From contig NYZE01000129.1 in the NCBI GenBank assembly GCA_002685965.1, positions 1 through 53,860 of the forward strand: a stretch of 53,860 nucleotides of DNA. Direction: 5' to 3'. The DNA comes from Planctomycetota bacterium (GTDB lineage Bacteria; Planctomycetota; UBA1135; GCA-002748355). A model generated the notes under the pieces. It did not search any database, was not told the DNA's origin, and saw only the letters and a program-made list of their open reading frames with translations. Shown here in pieces: positions 1 through 12,020 of the stretch. The position numbers and the translations under genes were made by a program. How positions within the stretch are numbered: position 1 is the first letter of the stretch; every line of letters begins with the position of its first letter.

Positions 1-1
1 C

Positions 2-799
2 GGCGGGGGTGGTGCCGTCACGGTGTCCATAGCCGGTGGCGATGCCTTTGCGTTGGACGACAGTGTCCGATTTGACATCGCGGCTCCGTGGGCGCCGGCG
101 ATGCTGGCCATGCCGGCGGAGGCCCCAGCGCTCGAGCCGCTAGCGCGCTTCCTGGCCGAGGCGCTCGGTGCGCATCGCGCGCAAACGCGTGCGGATCTCA
201 AGGACGATCGCGAGCAGAGCCCTCAGGACACCCTGCTCCTGGTCGATCGCGGCGAACTCGCCGCCTGGCCCGAGGATGGCGTTGTGCGTCTCCTATTCGG
301 AACTCGCCTGCCGGGGCTCGCTGGCTCGCTGCCGTGCGAGCGTTTTCCGACCTGGGCCCGCGAGAATCCCCTGCTGCGCGGCCTCGACCTGTCGGCGGTC
401 CGCTCCCCTGCCATGCGGTCCGGGTCCGGGCCATTGCCGCCCGGCGCCTCGGTGCTCGCTCGCGTCGGCGAGCGCCCCTTCCTGGTCGTCAGCGACCGGC
501 ATCGATTGCTCTGGGTGGCGGTGGATCTGACCACGTCGAACCTCGCCAAACAGCCGTTCTTGCCCATCCTCGCCCTCAGAACTCTCGGTCAGCTGTTGCG
601 CGCGCGTGCCGTAACGCGTGTCAGCGGACTGCTCGATGCCGAGGAGTCACGCGTCGCCGCCGTCCCGCCACCAGGCCCCTTGGTCGAGCCCGTTTTCTGG
701 GTGGCGGCCGTCGAGTTCTGGCCCTGGCTGCTCGCAATCGCGCTCGGCGCCATCGTCCTGCGGGAACTCCTGCGCTGGACACCGCGCGCGGGCGGCTGA
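2..799 (+). CDS. BatA-like membrane protein, C-terminal part (5' truncated by window edge)
   Basis: The reading frame is open from the first bases of the window, so the start lies upstream; the GTG at 23 is an internal valine. The visible part opens with a beta-strand and an acidic DD motif (residues LDDSVRF) of the kind found in the large C-terminal region of BatA/von Willebrand-type planctomycete membrane proteins. It closes with a hydrophobic helix (FWPWLLAIALGAIVL) followed by positive charges, so the C-terminus is anchored in the membrane. The VWA and N-terminal helices would be outside the window. Family assignment rests on this general pattern, not on a catalytic motif. It ends 12 bases before guaB and may be co-transcribed with it. 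Confidence 0.55.
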   Translation, partial: GGGGAVTVSIAGGDAFALDDSVRFDIAAPWAPAMLAMPAEAPALEPLARFLAEALGAHRAQTRADLKDDREQSPQDTLLLVDRGELAAWPEDGVVRLLFGTRLPGLAGSLPCERFPTWARENPLLRGLDLSAVRSPAMRSGSGPLPPGASVLARVGERPFLVVSDRHRLLWVAVDLTTSNLAKQPFLPILALRTLGQLLRARAVTRVSGLLDAEESRVAAVPPPGPLVEPVFWVAAVEFWPWLLAIALGAIVLRELLRWTPRAGG

Positions 800-811
800 T
801 AGGATCACGTC

Positions 812-3873
<3,062 letters not shown>

Positions 3874-3973
3874 CGGCGCCGCGCATTTCGGCGGAGATGC
3901 CCGAGCCCGTTCTGCTCGCACCGGGTGTGGTTGCGCTTCGTGAAGAAGTGCGTGCGCTGGGCTGGCTGGAAAG

Positions 3974-4003
3974 CCGCCCTTCTTGGGCGGTCGTTGGACG
4001 ACC
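3974..4003. other. Two overlapping short hairpins downstream of guaA
   Basis: The guaA-downstream gap (3874-4056) holds CCGCCC at 3974-3979 pairing with GGGCGG at 3985-3990, and GGTCG at 3989-3993 pairing with CGACC at 3999-4003. The two stems share bases and so are mutually exclusive. No T-tract follows, so a Rho-independent terminator is not supported. A 45-codon ORF (3898-4035) crosses the region but resembles nothing I recognise. Confidence 0.3.
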
Positions 4004-4056
4004 TGAAGCCGGAGTTCGTCCACTTCCGCGCTAACCGATAGCTCCGAACTCCGAGG

Positions 4057-4698
4057 ATGGCCGTTAGACTGCTTCGCTTGGTGCTCCGAAAGAAAATCGT
4101 CATTGGCGTGGTCGGCCTTGCCGCACTCGCAGTGTTTGCGAGCCTGCTCTCCTACTTGCACTGGGTCGAGGCGCGCAGGCGGTGGACGACCGTCGTCGAC
4201 GGAGAGTTCTACCAGTCCGCCAAGATGCCGCCGTCGGAGTTGGTCGAGCGAGCGATGCAGCACGGCTTGCGCGCCGTCATCGACTTGCGCGACGACGAGC
4301 CGGACAACGTCGCAGCGGAACGTCGTGCGTTGACCGAGAAGGGGATCAAGTACAAGCACTTGCCGACGCAGTACCCGCCGAGCGATGACACGGTGCGCGA
4401 CTTCGTCGACTTCCTCTCGAAGTTGGAGCACCGCCCGGCGCTCGTTCACTGCAGCGAAGGTGAAGGTCGCTCGGTGTTGTTCGCGGCGTTGTATCGCATT
4501 CACTTCGAGGGCTGGAGCAACGAGCAGGCCTTGGATGGCACGACGCGACTGCCCGCCGAACTGAAGTTCCTCGGCGCCTTGTTCCCGGGTTTCGCTGACT
4601 TCGATCCGGTGACCGTGAAGGGCCAGTACGTGCTCAAATACGAGAGGGTCACCCCCGAGAAGCCGGGCCGTCCCAAGAAGGAGAACAAGGGTCAATGA
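4057..4698 (+). CDS. Membrane-anchored dual-specificity/tyrosine phosphatase-like protein
   Basis: The 213-residue product starts with a basic stretch and one hydrophobic helix (about residues 13-33), giving a single anchor with the remainder probably outside the membrane. The catalytic signature H-C-x5-R is intact: His131, Cys132, Arg138 (HCSEGEGRS). An upstream DLRDDEPDN segment lies where the family carries its first conserved strand. This is the cysteine-phosphatase fold that forms a phosphocysteine intermediate; the substrate is unknown. The C-terminus is lysine-rich. The stop overlaps the ATG of the oxidoreductase at 4695 (ATGA), so the two are probably made together. Confidence 0.8.
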   Translation: MAVRLLRLVLRKKIVIGVVGLAALAVFASLLSYLHWVEARRRWTTVVDGEFYQSAKMPPSELVERAMQHGLRAVIDLRDDEPDNVAAERRALTEKGIKYKHLPTQYPPSDDTVRDFVDFLSKLEHRPALVHCSEGEGRSVLFAALYRIHFEGWSNEQALDGTTRLPAELKFLGALFPGFADFDPVTVKGQYVLKYERVTPEKPGRPKKENKGQ

Positions 4699-5750
4699 CC
4701 TTGCGCGTTCTCGTCGTCGGCTGCGGCAACATGGGCAGGTCGCACGCTCGCGCCTACCAGACCCTCGATGGCTTCGAGTTGGCTGGCCTCGTGAGCCGCG
4801 GAGACAGCCGTGAGGAGCTCTCTCAGGAACTCGGCGGAGTGCAGACGTTCGGTGACTGGAAGCAGGCTCTCGCCGAAGCAAGGCCCGAGGTCGTGTCGAT
4901 CAACACCTATCCGGGCACGCACGCCGAGATCGCGCGCGCGAGCCTCGAGGCCGGCTGTCACCTGTTCGTCGAGAAGCCGCTCGCAGAGACCGTGGCCCAA
5001 GCGCAGTCGATCGTCGACCTCGCTGTCGAGAAGCAGCGTAAGGTCGTCGTCGGCTATATCCTGCGCGTGCACCCGGCGTGGCAGAAGTTCATCGAGGTTG
5101 CACAGACGCTTGGCAAGCCGCTCGTCATGCGCATGAACCTCAATCAGCAGAGTCGCGGTCCGGAGTGGAAGACGCACAAGAATCTCATGGACTCGATGTC
5201 GCCGATCGTCGACTGCGGCGTGCACTACGTCGACGTTATGTGTCAGATGACGCGGGCCACGCCGGTGCGCGTCAGCGCGATCGGCGCACGGCTGACCGAG
5301 GAACTGCAGCCCGGGATGTACAACTACGGGCAGCTGCAGGTCAGCTTCGACGACGGCTCGGTCGGCTGGTACGAAGCCGGTTGGGGGCCGATGATGAGCG
5401 AGGTGGCTTACTTCGTGAAGGACGTCGTGGGCCCCATGGGCTGTGCCAGCATCGTCGAGAAGGGGGCTGGCTCTTCGTCCGACGTCGGCTCGCACACGCA
5501 GACCAGCACGCTGCGCGTCCACTCATCGGAGCGTGACGCCGACGGCGAGTTCGTCGAGCCGGACCAAGACCTCGACACGACCGACGAACCCGACCATGGC
5601 GAGCTGTGCAAGCGCGAACAGGAAGTGCTGTTGCGCGCGATTCGCGACGACCTGGATCTGAGCGACCACCTTGCTGACGCGGTGAACAGTCTCCGTATCG
5701 TGCTGGCGGCTGATCAAGCGTTCCGCGAGGGGCGCACGGTCGACCTATGA
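4695..5750 (+). CDS. Gfo/Idh/MocA family oxidoreductase
   Basis: NAD(P)-dependent dehydrogenase of 351 residues, usual for the family. The Rossmann motif VVGCGNMGRSH is at the N-terminus, the conserved EKP motif is at Glu93-Pro95, and the region around DCGVHYVDV supplies the expected catalytic histidine. There is no signal peptide, so it acts in the cytoplasm, unlike the Tat-exported relative at 46045. The substrate, probably a sugar or cyclitol, cannot be inferred. It overlaps the phosphatase-like gene by four bases. Confidence 0.9.
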   Translation: MTLRVLVVGCGNMGRSHARAYQTLDGFELAGLVSRGDSREELSQELGGVQTFGDWKQALAEARPEVVSINTYPGTHAEIARASLEAGCHLFVEKPLAETVAQAQSIVDLAVEKQRKVVVGYILRVHPAWQKFIEVAQTLGKPLVMRMNLNQQSRGPEWKTHKNLMDSMSPIVDCGVHYVDVMCQMTRATPVRVSAIGARLTEELQPGMYNYGQLQVSFDDGSVGWYEAGWGPMMSEVAYFVKDVVGPMGCASIVEKGAGSSSDVGSHTQTSTLRVHSSERDADGEFVEPDQDLDTTDEPDHGELCKREQEVLLRAIRDDLDLSDHLADAVNSLRIVLAADQAFREGRTVDL

Positions 5751-5854
5751 AATAGGCGGCGGGGCTCGTCGCAATCGCACCCCCATCTCACGAACATTCA
5801 TTCCTGCGCGCGGCAGGTTTCCGTTGGTTCGACTCGGACGCTAGGATCCCGCGC

Positions 5855-6823
5855 TTGCATTCCGTATCGGAGCCCCGGTTGAGCAGCACGCCTGAGCCCG
5901 CACTCGCGATCGATCACGTCACCAAGCGCTTCGGCAGCTTCACCGCTGTTGATTCGCTGTCCTTCAGCGTCCAGCCCGGCTGCATCTTTGGCTTTCTGGG
6001 CCCGAACGGGTCCGGCAAGACGACGACGATGCGCATGATCATGAGCATCTTCTACCCCGACGAGGGGTCGATCCTCGTGCTGGGTCATCCGCGCGCAGAG
6101 GAGATCAAGGACCGCCTCGGCTACCTGCCGGAGGAGAAGGGCCTCTACAAGAAGATGAAGGTCGGCGAGATCGTCACCTACTTCGGGACGCTCAAGGGCA
6201 TGGACACGCATACGGCCAAGGAGCGTGCTTCGCAGCTCTTGCGCGACTACGGCCTCGGCGACTGGATCGACAAGAAGTGTGAGACGTTGTCGAAGGGCAT
6301 GGGCCAGAAGGTGCAACTATTGGGCACGATCGTCCATGAGCCGGACCTGGTGCTGCTCGATGAGCCGTTCTCGGGCCTCGATCCGATCAACATGGAGGTC
6401 ATGCGCGACACGATTCTGTCCATGGCCAAGAACGGCAAGACGGTGATCTTCTCGACGCACGTCATGGCGCAGGCCGAGGAGATCTGTGACCGGATCTTCC
6501 TGATCTACAAGGGCAAGAAGCTGCTCGATGGCACGCTGGCCGAGGTCAAGAGCGGCGGTCCGCGCGCGATCCAGGTCGACTATGAGGGCGATGTCGGCTA
6601 CCTGCGCAACGATCCGACCATCGATCGCATGAACGATTCCGGCCAGTCGGCGGAGATCTACCTGAAGGACGGCGAGGACGCGCAGGACCTGCTGCAGAAG
6701 CTTGTCGGCAAGGTCAAGGTCCGCCGCTTCGACCTGCGTGAACCGTCACTGCACGAGGTCTATGTGCGTGCGGTCGGCGGCGACGTCGACCCATTCACGG
6801 CCTCGTCGGTGGAACTACGCTGA
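5855..6823 (+). CDS. ABC-2 exporter ATP-binding protein (NatA-like)
   Basis: The ATPase of an exporter with the permease encoded directly downstream. From the TTG at 5855 it has 322 residues: Walker A GPNGSGKTT at about residue 49, signature LSKGMGQK, Walker B LVLLDEPFSGLD, and a C-terminal extension of the NatA/DUF4162 type. The start is uncertain: an in-frame TTG at 5879 has GGAG at 5869-5872, six bases upstream, and would remove eight residues. The stop overlaps the permease ATG by one base (TGATG). Relatives pump out sodium, antibiotics or lipids; the cargo here is unknown. Confidence 0.93.
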   Translation: MHSVSEPRLSSTPEPALAIDHVTKRFGSFTAVDSLSFSVQPGCIFGFLGPNGSGKTTTMRMIMSIFYPDEGSILVLGHPRAEEIKDRLGYLPEEKGLYKKMKVGEIVTYFGTLKGMDTHTAKERASQLLRDYGLGDWIDKKCETLSKGMGQKVQLLGTIVHEPDLVLLDEPFSGLDPINMEVMRDTILSMAKNGKTVIFSTHVMAQAEEICDRIFLIYKGKKLLDGTLAEVKSGGPRAIQVDYEGDVGYLRNDPTIDRMNDSGQSAEIYLKDGEDAQDLLQKLVGKVKVRRFDLREPSLHEVYVRAVGGDVDPFTASSVELR

Positions 6824-8610
6824 TGGCCAAAAAGACATATCTGATCGCCCGGCGCGAGTTCATCGAGAACATCCGCACCAAGGCGTTCTGGATCGGGATC
6901 CTGATGTTCCCGGTCATTTGGGTGGTCGCGCTGACCGTCCCGGCGCTGTTCAAGAAGGCCAAGAGCGTACGCAACTACGCGGTGCTGGATCAGTCCAAGG
7001 ATGGCTGGTTCATGCGGGCTTTTGAGCAGCGGACCCGCATTCCCGATCTCGGCAGACTGTTCGACCGTTGGCAGAAGGCTGACCACGCCGGACGCGCGGA
7101 GCTGCCACAAGCACTGTCGGAGGCCCGCTGGCAGCGAGTCATGTCATCCGACAGCGATCGGCGCCGCCAGGCACTCGACCAGATCAGAGTGCTCTACGAG
7201 ATGCTGGATACAGCCGGCGTAGAGTTCAATCCTGAGCGCCTCGACGGGTTTCGCGACCAGATCCCAATCCCGATCGCCGACGAGCAGTTTGCTGCGGCGA
7301 AGGCTGTCGTTCAGGACCTCAACGACTTCAAGGCGTGGTGGCAAGAACGTGCCGAGTCGAAGGACAAGGAGGTGAGGCAGAGCGTCGCCGACTTGGTTGG
7401 CGACGCCGGGCTGGGGAAGTACCAGCGAGTCGAGGCCTCGGACGAGGAGTGGCTCAAGGCTGATCTCGCCAGTGGGGACCTGTTCGCATACTTCGTCGTA
7501 CCGAGCGATCCTGTGGGCAAGGCGCCGGAGCCTGACAAGCCGAGGCCGGTCAAGACCCCGGATCCCGGCAAGGGTGATGGGAAGGGTGAGGTAGGCAGGG
7601 ACGACGGCGGCAAGGAGGTGGAGGCTCCCGATCCGAACGGATTCAAATACGTGACCAAGAAGGAGAATCTCGCGGACCGGGATCTCAAGGATTGGTTCAC
7701 GAGACACGGCAACCGGATCGTGCGCAAACGGCGTATCGAGAGCATTCACCTCGACTCCGGGCGCGCCAGCTGGATCAGTCAGGGCATCTCCTTCTCGGAG
7801 AAACGTCTCGGCGAAGGCGGCAAGGAGGAGGAGGTCGAGAGGGCTGACCAGGTTCTCCAGTACGCGCCGATCGTCTTCGTCTACATGCTGTGGATCTGCG
7901 TCTTCACGATGGCCAACATCCTGCTGACGAACACGATCGAGGAGAAGTCCAACAAGGTCATCGAAGTGTTGCTGTCGTCGGTGTCACCATTGCAGCTCAT
8001 GCGCGGCAAGATCCTGGGTCTGGCCGCGATGGGTCTGACCATGGTCGCGTGCTGGGCAGTCTTCGCCTGGCTCGGCATCAAGCTGGTGCCGATGTTCATC
8101 GACGGTTCCGCGAGCGTGATCGCCGAGTTTGGCATCGACAAGATCCTCACCAATCCCCGCTATCTGGTGAGCTTCCTCATCTACTTCCTGGGCGGCTACC
8201 TGCTCTACGCATCGATGCTGGTCGGCATCGGTGCGGTCTGCAACAGCCTCAAGGAAGCGCAGAACCTCATGCAGCCGGTCGTGCTGATCCTGATCATTCC
8301 GCTGCTCGCGATGTTCCCGATCGTTCAGGACCCGAACGGCACGCTCGCCAAGGTCCTGACCTATGTCCCGGTGTTCACGCCGTTCGTCATGATGAACCGC
8401 GCCGCAGGACCGCCGACGATGCTTGAGTACCTGATCTCGACGATCCTGATGATTGCGACGATCTGGTTCGCCATGTGGCTCGCGGCGAAGATCTTCCGTA
8501 TCGGCATCCTGATGACCGGCAAGCGGCCGAAGATCCGCGAGATCATCGGTTGGATGAGAGCGCCGGTCGGCAGCATTCCGGTGCGAGCCGCCGACGGCGA
8601 GACGAGCTAG
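6823..8610 (+). CDS. ABC-2 exporter permease (NatB-like) with large extracytoplasmic domain
   Basis: Membrane partner of the preceding ATPase, 595 residues. One N-terminal helix (about residues 20-45) is followed by a roughly 300-residue soluble region, then five or six C-terminal helices starting near residue 350 (VFVYMLWICVFTMANILL). The soluble region contains a low-complexity linker rich in Pro, Lys, Gly and Asp at about residues 228-270, and this is longer than in typical NatB proteins. The motif NTIEEKSNKVIEVLLSS is characteristic of the ABC-2 NatB class. It ends tail-to-tail with the acetyltransferase gene, sharing CTAG. Confidence 0.9.
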   Translation: MAKKTYLIARREFIENIRTKAFWIGILMFPVIWVVALTVPALFKKAKSVRNYAVLDQSKDGWFMRAFEQRTRIPDLGRLFDRWQKADHAGRAELPQALSEARWQRVMSSDSDRRRQALDQIRVLYEMLDTAGVEFNPERLDGFRDQIPIPIADEQFAAAKAVVQDLNDFKAWWQERAESKDKEVRQSVADLVGDAGLGKYQRVEASDEEWLKADLASGDLFAYFVVPSDPVGKAPEPDKPRPVKTPDPGKGDGKGEVGRDDGGKEVEAPDPNGFKYVTKKENLADRDLKDWFTRHGNRIVRKRRIESIHLDSGRASWISQGISFSEKRLGEGGKEEEVERADQVLQYAPIVFVYMLWICVFTMANILLTNTIEEKSNKVIEVLLSSVSPLQLMRGKILGLAAMGLTMVACWAVFAWLGIKLVPMFIDGSASVIAEFGIDKILTNPRYLVSFLIYFLGGYLLYASMLVGIGAVCNSLKEAQNLMQPVVLILIIPLLAMFPIVQDPNGTLAKVLTYVPVFTPFVMMNRAAGPPTMLEYLISTILMIATIWFAMWLAAKIFRIGILMTGKRPKIREIIGWMRAPVGSIPVRAADGETS

Positions 8611-9068
8611 CGGTCGAACTCTTCCTCGAACAACAGGTAGGGCGTCGCAGACATGCCGACCGTTCGGTAGGTCTCTTGCGCGCGGTCGTTCTCGCGTTCG
8701 ACGTAGAGGCGGATGCCGATGACACCGCCCTTGGCCTTGGCGCGCGCTCGCACTTCCTGGTGCAGCGCGCGGTACACCCCCCGGCGCCGGAACTGGGTCG
8801 GCACGAACACCGACTGGATCCACCAGAACCAGCCGTCACGCCAGTCGCTCCATTCCTTGGTGACGAACAACGACCCGGCTACCGTGCCGTCGGTCTCGGC
8901 GAGGAGGTAGAAACCCTTGTCCGGGTCGGCGAACGCGTTGCTGACGCCATCGCGAATCAGCGTTGCACCGAGCGGCTTGCCCTCTGTTTCGAGCGCCATT
9001 GCTTCCTGGAAGCCGGCGATCGTCTCGCAGTCGTCGGCGACCGCATCGCGAATGTGAACCTCAGTCAC
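8607..9068 (-). CDS. GNAT family N-acetyltransferase
   Basis: The 153-residue product fits a single GNAT domain, which transfers an acetyl group from acetyl-CoA to an amine. The opening VHIRDAVADDCETIAGF is the usual first strand and helix. The acetyl-CoA loop reads VFVPTQFRRRGVYRAL, matching the Q/R-x-x-G-x-G/A core except that the last glycine is replaced by tyrosine-side residues. The motif ENDRAQETYRTVGM matches the conserved C-terminal helix. The start is GTG at 9068, inside the 3' end of the macro-domain gene. Substrate unknown. Confidence 0.88.
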   Translation of the reverse strand: MTEVHIRDAVADDCETIAGFQEAMALETEGKPLGATLIRDGVSNAFADPDKGFYLLAETDGTVAGSLFVTKEWSDWRDGWFWWIQSVFVPTQFRRRGVYRALHQEVRARAKAKGGVIGIRLYVERENDRAQETYRTVGMSATPYLLFEEEFDR

Positions 9069-9573
9069 TCTGTAGCTCCTCGAGCACGGTGGTGAACACC
9101 TTGTGGATGTCGTTCGAGAACAGCACTATGCGTAGATCTTCGATGTGCGACTCCCGTGCCATCTCGCTGAGCGCGATCTTCGCCGCCTCCGGCCATGGAT
9201 AGCCATAGATCCCGCACGAGATCGCCGGAAACGAGAGGCTCGTGAGCCCGTGCTCCTCGGCGATGGCGATCACGGATCGATAGCACGACGCGAGCAGCCC
9301 CGGCTCGCCAGCCGCACCGCCCTGCCACACGGGCCCGACCGTGTGAATCACGTGTCGCGCCGGAAGATCGTGCCCGGTCGTGATGCGCGCTTGTCCGGTC
9401 GCGCAGCCGTTCGGGTAGCGCTCCACGCACTCGGCAAGCAGGCCGGGCCCGGCGGCGCGATGGACCGCACCGTCGACGCCGCCGCCGCCGCGCAGCGCGG
9501 AGTTGGCGGCATTCACGATCGCATCAACGTTCTCGCGCGTGAGGTCGCCCTTTACGATTCGAATCCGATGCAT
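9061..9573 (-). CDS. Macro-domain protein, probable O-acetyl-ADP-ribose deacetylase
   Basis: A stand-alone macro domain of 170 residues when read from the ATG at 9573; a longer frame exists but lacks domain homology. Key parts are IRIVKGDLTRENVDAIVNAAN, the glycine-rich GGGGVDGAVHRAAG loop with the Asn/Asp pair of the MacroD/YmdB class, and the SFPAISCGIYGYP strand that cradles the diphosphate. The family hydrolyses O-acetyl-ADP-ribose and mono-ADP-ribosyl modifications. Its end overlaps the GNAT start by eight bases, so an acetyl-transfer and an acetyl-ADP-ribose enzyme are co-expressed. Its 5' end faces the aldo/keto reductase. Confidence 0.9.
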   Translation of the reverse strand: MHRIRIVKGDLTRENVDAIVNAANSALRGGGGVDGAVHRAAGPGLLAECVERYPNGCATGQARITTGHDLPARHVIHTVGPVWQGGAAGEPGLLASCYRSVIAIAEEHGLTSLSFPAISCGIYGYPWPEAAKIALSEMARESHIEDLRIVLFSNDIHKVFTTVLEELQSD

Positions 9574-9585
9574 GATGGAGAGCGC

Positions 9586-10389
9586 GTGACGATACCGACG
9601 ATGCCGCTGCTCGGCCAAGGCACGTGGCGGATGGGGGAGGATGCGGCCTGCCGGAGTGCCGAGGTGCGAGCCCTGCAACTCGGCATCGACCTCGGTATGA
9701 CGCTGATCGACACCGCGGAGATGTACGGCGACGCCGAGTCGGTGGTCGGCGAGGCGATCGCGGGCCGACGCGACGAGGTCTTCCTCGTGTCCAAGGTCCT
9801 GCCGTCGAATGCATCACGACAGGGCACTCTGCGCGCCGCCGACCAGAGTCTCGCCAAGCTCGGCACGGACTGCATGGACCTCTACCTCCTGCACTGGGAG
9901 GGATCGCACCCGCTCGAGGACACCTTCGCCGCGTTTCAGGACCTGCAACAGCAGGGCAAGATCCGCGCCTACGGCGTCAGCAACTTCGATGTGACGGCCA
10001 TGCGCGCCGCCTGCGCAACACCGGGTGGCGACGGCGTGGTTGCCAATCAGATCCTCTACAACCTGACCCGGCGCGGTCCCGAACCGGAGATCATCCCCGA
10101 GTGCAGCGCGGCTGGCGTTACGGTCATGGCCTACTCGCCACTCGAGCAGGCGCGCATGGACTTCGGCGGTGTCCTCGCGTCAATCGCGCGCCGACACGAC
10201 AGAACCCCCGCGCAGATCGCGATCGCTTGGACACTGCGGCTGCCCGGCATCGTGTCGATCCCCAAGGCCACCCACGAGGACCATGTGCGCGAGAACGCCG
10301 CCGCCGCCGCCATCGAGCTGACCGAGCAAGATCTAGACGAACTCGATACGACCTTCCCGGTCCGCGGTCCAAGGCTCGAATACCTGTGA
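9586..10389 (+). CDS. Aldo/keto reductase
   Basis: NADPH-dependent carbonyl reductase with a TIM-barrel fold. The catalytic tetrad is visible: Asp and Tyr in DTAEMYG, Lys in LVSKVLP and His in LLHWEG. The nucleotide-binding end [14 protein letters not shown] is also present. I chose the GTG at 9586 (267 residues) because GGAGAG lies just upstream at 9577-9582. The ATG at 9568 is an alternative that would overlap the divergent macro-domain gene. The stop overlaps the GTG of the ABC ATPase gene (GTGA), so this enzyme is probably in the same operon as that exporter. Confidence 0.92.
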   Translation: MTIPTMPLLGQGTWRMGEDAACRSAEVRALQLGIDLGMTLIDTAEMYGDAESVVGEAIAGRRDEVFLVSKVLPSNASRQGTLRAADQSLAKLGTDCMDLYLLHWEGSHPLEDTFAAFQDLQQQGKIRAYGVSNFDVTAMRAACATPGGDGVVANQILYNLTRRGPEPEIIPECSAAGVTVMAYSPLEQARMDFGGVLASIARRHDRTPAQIAIAWTLRLPGIVSIPKATHEDHVRENAAAAAIELTEQDLDELDTTFPVRGPRLEYL

Positions 10390-11147
10390 GCTCGGACCGA
10401 GCCATCATCCGCGCCAGTAACCTGCGCAAGAACTATGGCGACTTCGAGGCCGTGCGTGGCATCAGTTTCGCTGTCAACAAGGGCGAGTGCTTCGGTTTCC
10501 TCGGCCCGAACGGCGCCGGCAAGACGACGACGATGCGCATGATCTATCGCGCCGCACCGATCGGCGGAGGCCGACTCGAGGTCCTCGGCCTCGATGTCGG
10601 CGCGGGCGGCAACGACCGCGCGATCAAGCGTCGACTCGGTGTCGTGCCGCAGGAATACAACCTCGACGAACGCCTTTCTGCACGCGAGAACCTGACGGTG
10701 TTTGCTCGCTTCTACGAGCTCTACGGCCCAGCGGCAGCGGCGCGCGTCGCCGAACTGCTCGCCTTCGTCGGACTCGAGGAGCGCCCGGACCTTCCGGTCG
10801 CCGCGCTCTCCGGCGGGCTCAAGCGGCGCGTACAGATCGCTCGCGGCTTGCTCGGCGACCCGGACATCGTCGTGCTCGACGAGCCGACCACTGGCCTCGA
10901 TCCGACGGCGCGCAACGCGCTGTGGGAACGGCTGCTCGAGCTGAAAGGCCGCGGTGTCACGCTGGTGCTGACGACGCACTACATGGACGAGGCGTACCGG
11001 CTCTGCGACCGGCTCATGATCATGGATCGGGGCGTCATCATTGCCGAAGGCTGCCCCGACGAACTGATCACCGCGCACGCCCCAGGCGGCAACCTCGAGG
11101 ACGTCTTCCTCGCGATCACCGGGCACAGCCTCGAGGCGGACGAGTGA
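10386..11147 (+). CDS. ABC-2 exporter ATP-binding protein (NodI/DrrA-like)
   Basis: ATPase of a second exporter, 253 residues from the GTG that overlaps the aldo/keto reductase stop. Walker A is [13 protein letters not shown], the Q-loop sits in VVPQEYNLD, the signature is LSGGLKRR and Walker B is [12 protein letters not shown], followed by the switch histidine in TTHYMDEA. The GLDPTARN and EGCPDELI segments match the NodI/DrrA group, which exports lipo-oligosaccharides or hydrophobic drugs. The next gene encodes the matching permease. Confidence 0.94.
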   Translation: MSSDRAIIRASNLRKNYGDFEAVRGISFAVNKGECFGFLGPNGAGKTTTMRMIYRAAPIGGGRLEVLGLDVGAGGNDRAIKRRLGVVPQEYNLDERLSARENLTVFARFYELYGPAAAARVAELLAFVGLEERPDLPVAALSGGLKRRVQIARGLLGDPDIVVLDEPTTGLDPTARNALWERLLELKGRGVTLVLTTHYMDEAYRLCDRLMIMDRGVIIAEGCPDELITAHAPGGNLEDVFLAITGHSLEADE

Positions 11148-11935
11148 GGCTCTTGGGCGACCTCGACACCAAGATGGCCTGGGCCGTCTTCATGCGCAAC
11201 GCGACGGAGTACTCGCATTCCTGGCGCATGAACATCCTGCCGAACTTCTTCGAGCCGGTGCTCTACCTGATCGGCATGGGCATTGGTCTTGGCCACTACA
11301 TGTCACGCGGGTTGGATGGCGGCGACTACGTCGTCTTCATCGCGCCAGGGCTGTGTGCGTCGGCGGCGATGAACGGTGCGTCGTTCGAGACCACCTACAA
11401 CATGTTCATCAAGATGACCTATGTCCGGCTCTACGACGCCTACCTGTCGACGCCGGCGCAGATCCAGGACGTGGTTGCTGGCGAGAACCTGTGGGCGGTT
11501 GCGCGCGCCATGTTCTACGGACTCGGTTTCCTGCTCGTCATCGCCGCCATGTCGCTGTTCGGCGTGCCGCTCCTGACTAGCCCGGCGGCGCTCTTGATGC
11601 CGCTGGCGATCGTGCTGATCGGCGCGACGTTTGCCCTGATCGGCTCGCTGTTCACGTCGATGATCAAGCAGATCGACCTCTATTCGTACTACTACACGCT
11701 CTGGCTGACGCCCCTGTTCCTGTTCTCGGGCATCTTCTTCCCGGTCGACCGCTTTCCCGGAGGTGAGACGGTGGCCTGGTGCACGCCGCTCTTTCACGCC
11801 GTGCGCCTGTCGCGCGGCCTGTGTCAGGGGCCGCTGGGCACCGAGCACGCGGTCAGTGCGGTCTGGTTGGTTGTGCTGTGCGGCCTACTGCTCACCATTG
11901 TCCCTAAACGGCTTAGGGCTCGTTTTTGGCAGTAG
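11144..11935 (+). CDS. ABC-2 exporter permease (NodJ/DrrB-like)
   Basis: Six-helix ABC-2 type permease of 263 residues, the normal length for NodJ. Hydrophobic helices are evident around [88 protein letters not shown] and the C-terminal [14 protein letters not shown]. The FSGIFFP motif between helices 5 and 6 is typical. It begins at a GTG overlapping the ATPase stop (GTGA). With the ATPase it forms a complete exporter of unknown cargo. Confidence 0.92.
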   Translation: MRLLGDLDTKMAWAVFMRNATEYSHSWRMNILPNFFEPVLYLIGMGIGLGHYMSRGLDGGDYVVFIAPGLCASAAMNGASFETTYNMFIKMTYVRLYDAYLSTPAQIQDVVAGENLWAVARAMFYGLGFLLVIAAMSLFGVPLLTSPAALLMPLAIVLIGATFALIGSLFTSMIKQIDLYSYYYTLWLTPLFLFSGIFFPVDRFPGGETVAWCTPLFHAVRLSRGLCQGPLGTEHAVSAVWLVVLCGLLLTIVPKRLRARFWQ

Positions 11936-12020
11936 CCAAGGTCGAGGGGAATCTCTGTAACGAGTGAGGAGGTTTCCGGATTGCGGGGACAATCACTTCC
12001 CTCTTTTCCCGGAGACCCCG

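Noticed and set aside
3898..4035. 45-codon ORF between guaA and the phosphatase-like gene
   Set aside because: No recognisable family, overlaps two hairpins, and no ribosome site; coding not supported.
5815..5850. GGTTCGACTC resembling a tRNA T-loop upstream of the ABC ATPase gene
   Set aside because: No acceptor, anticodon or D-arm pairing can be built around it.
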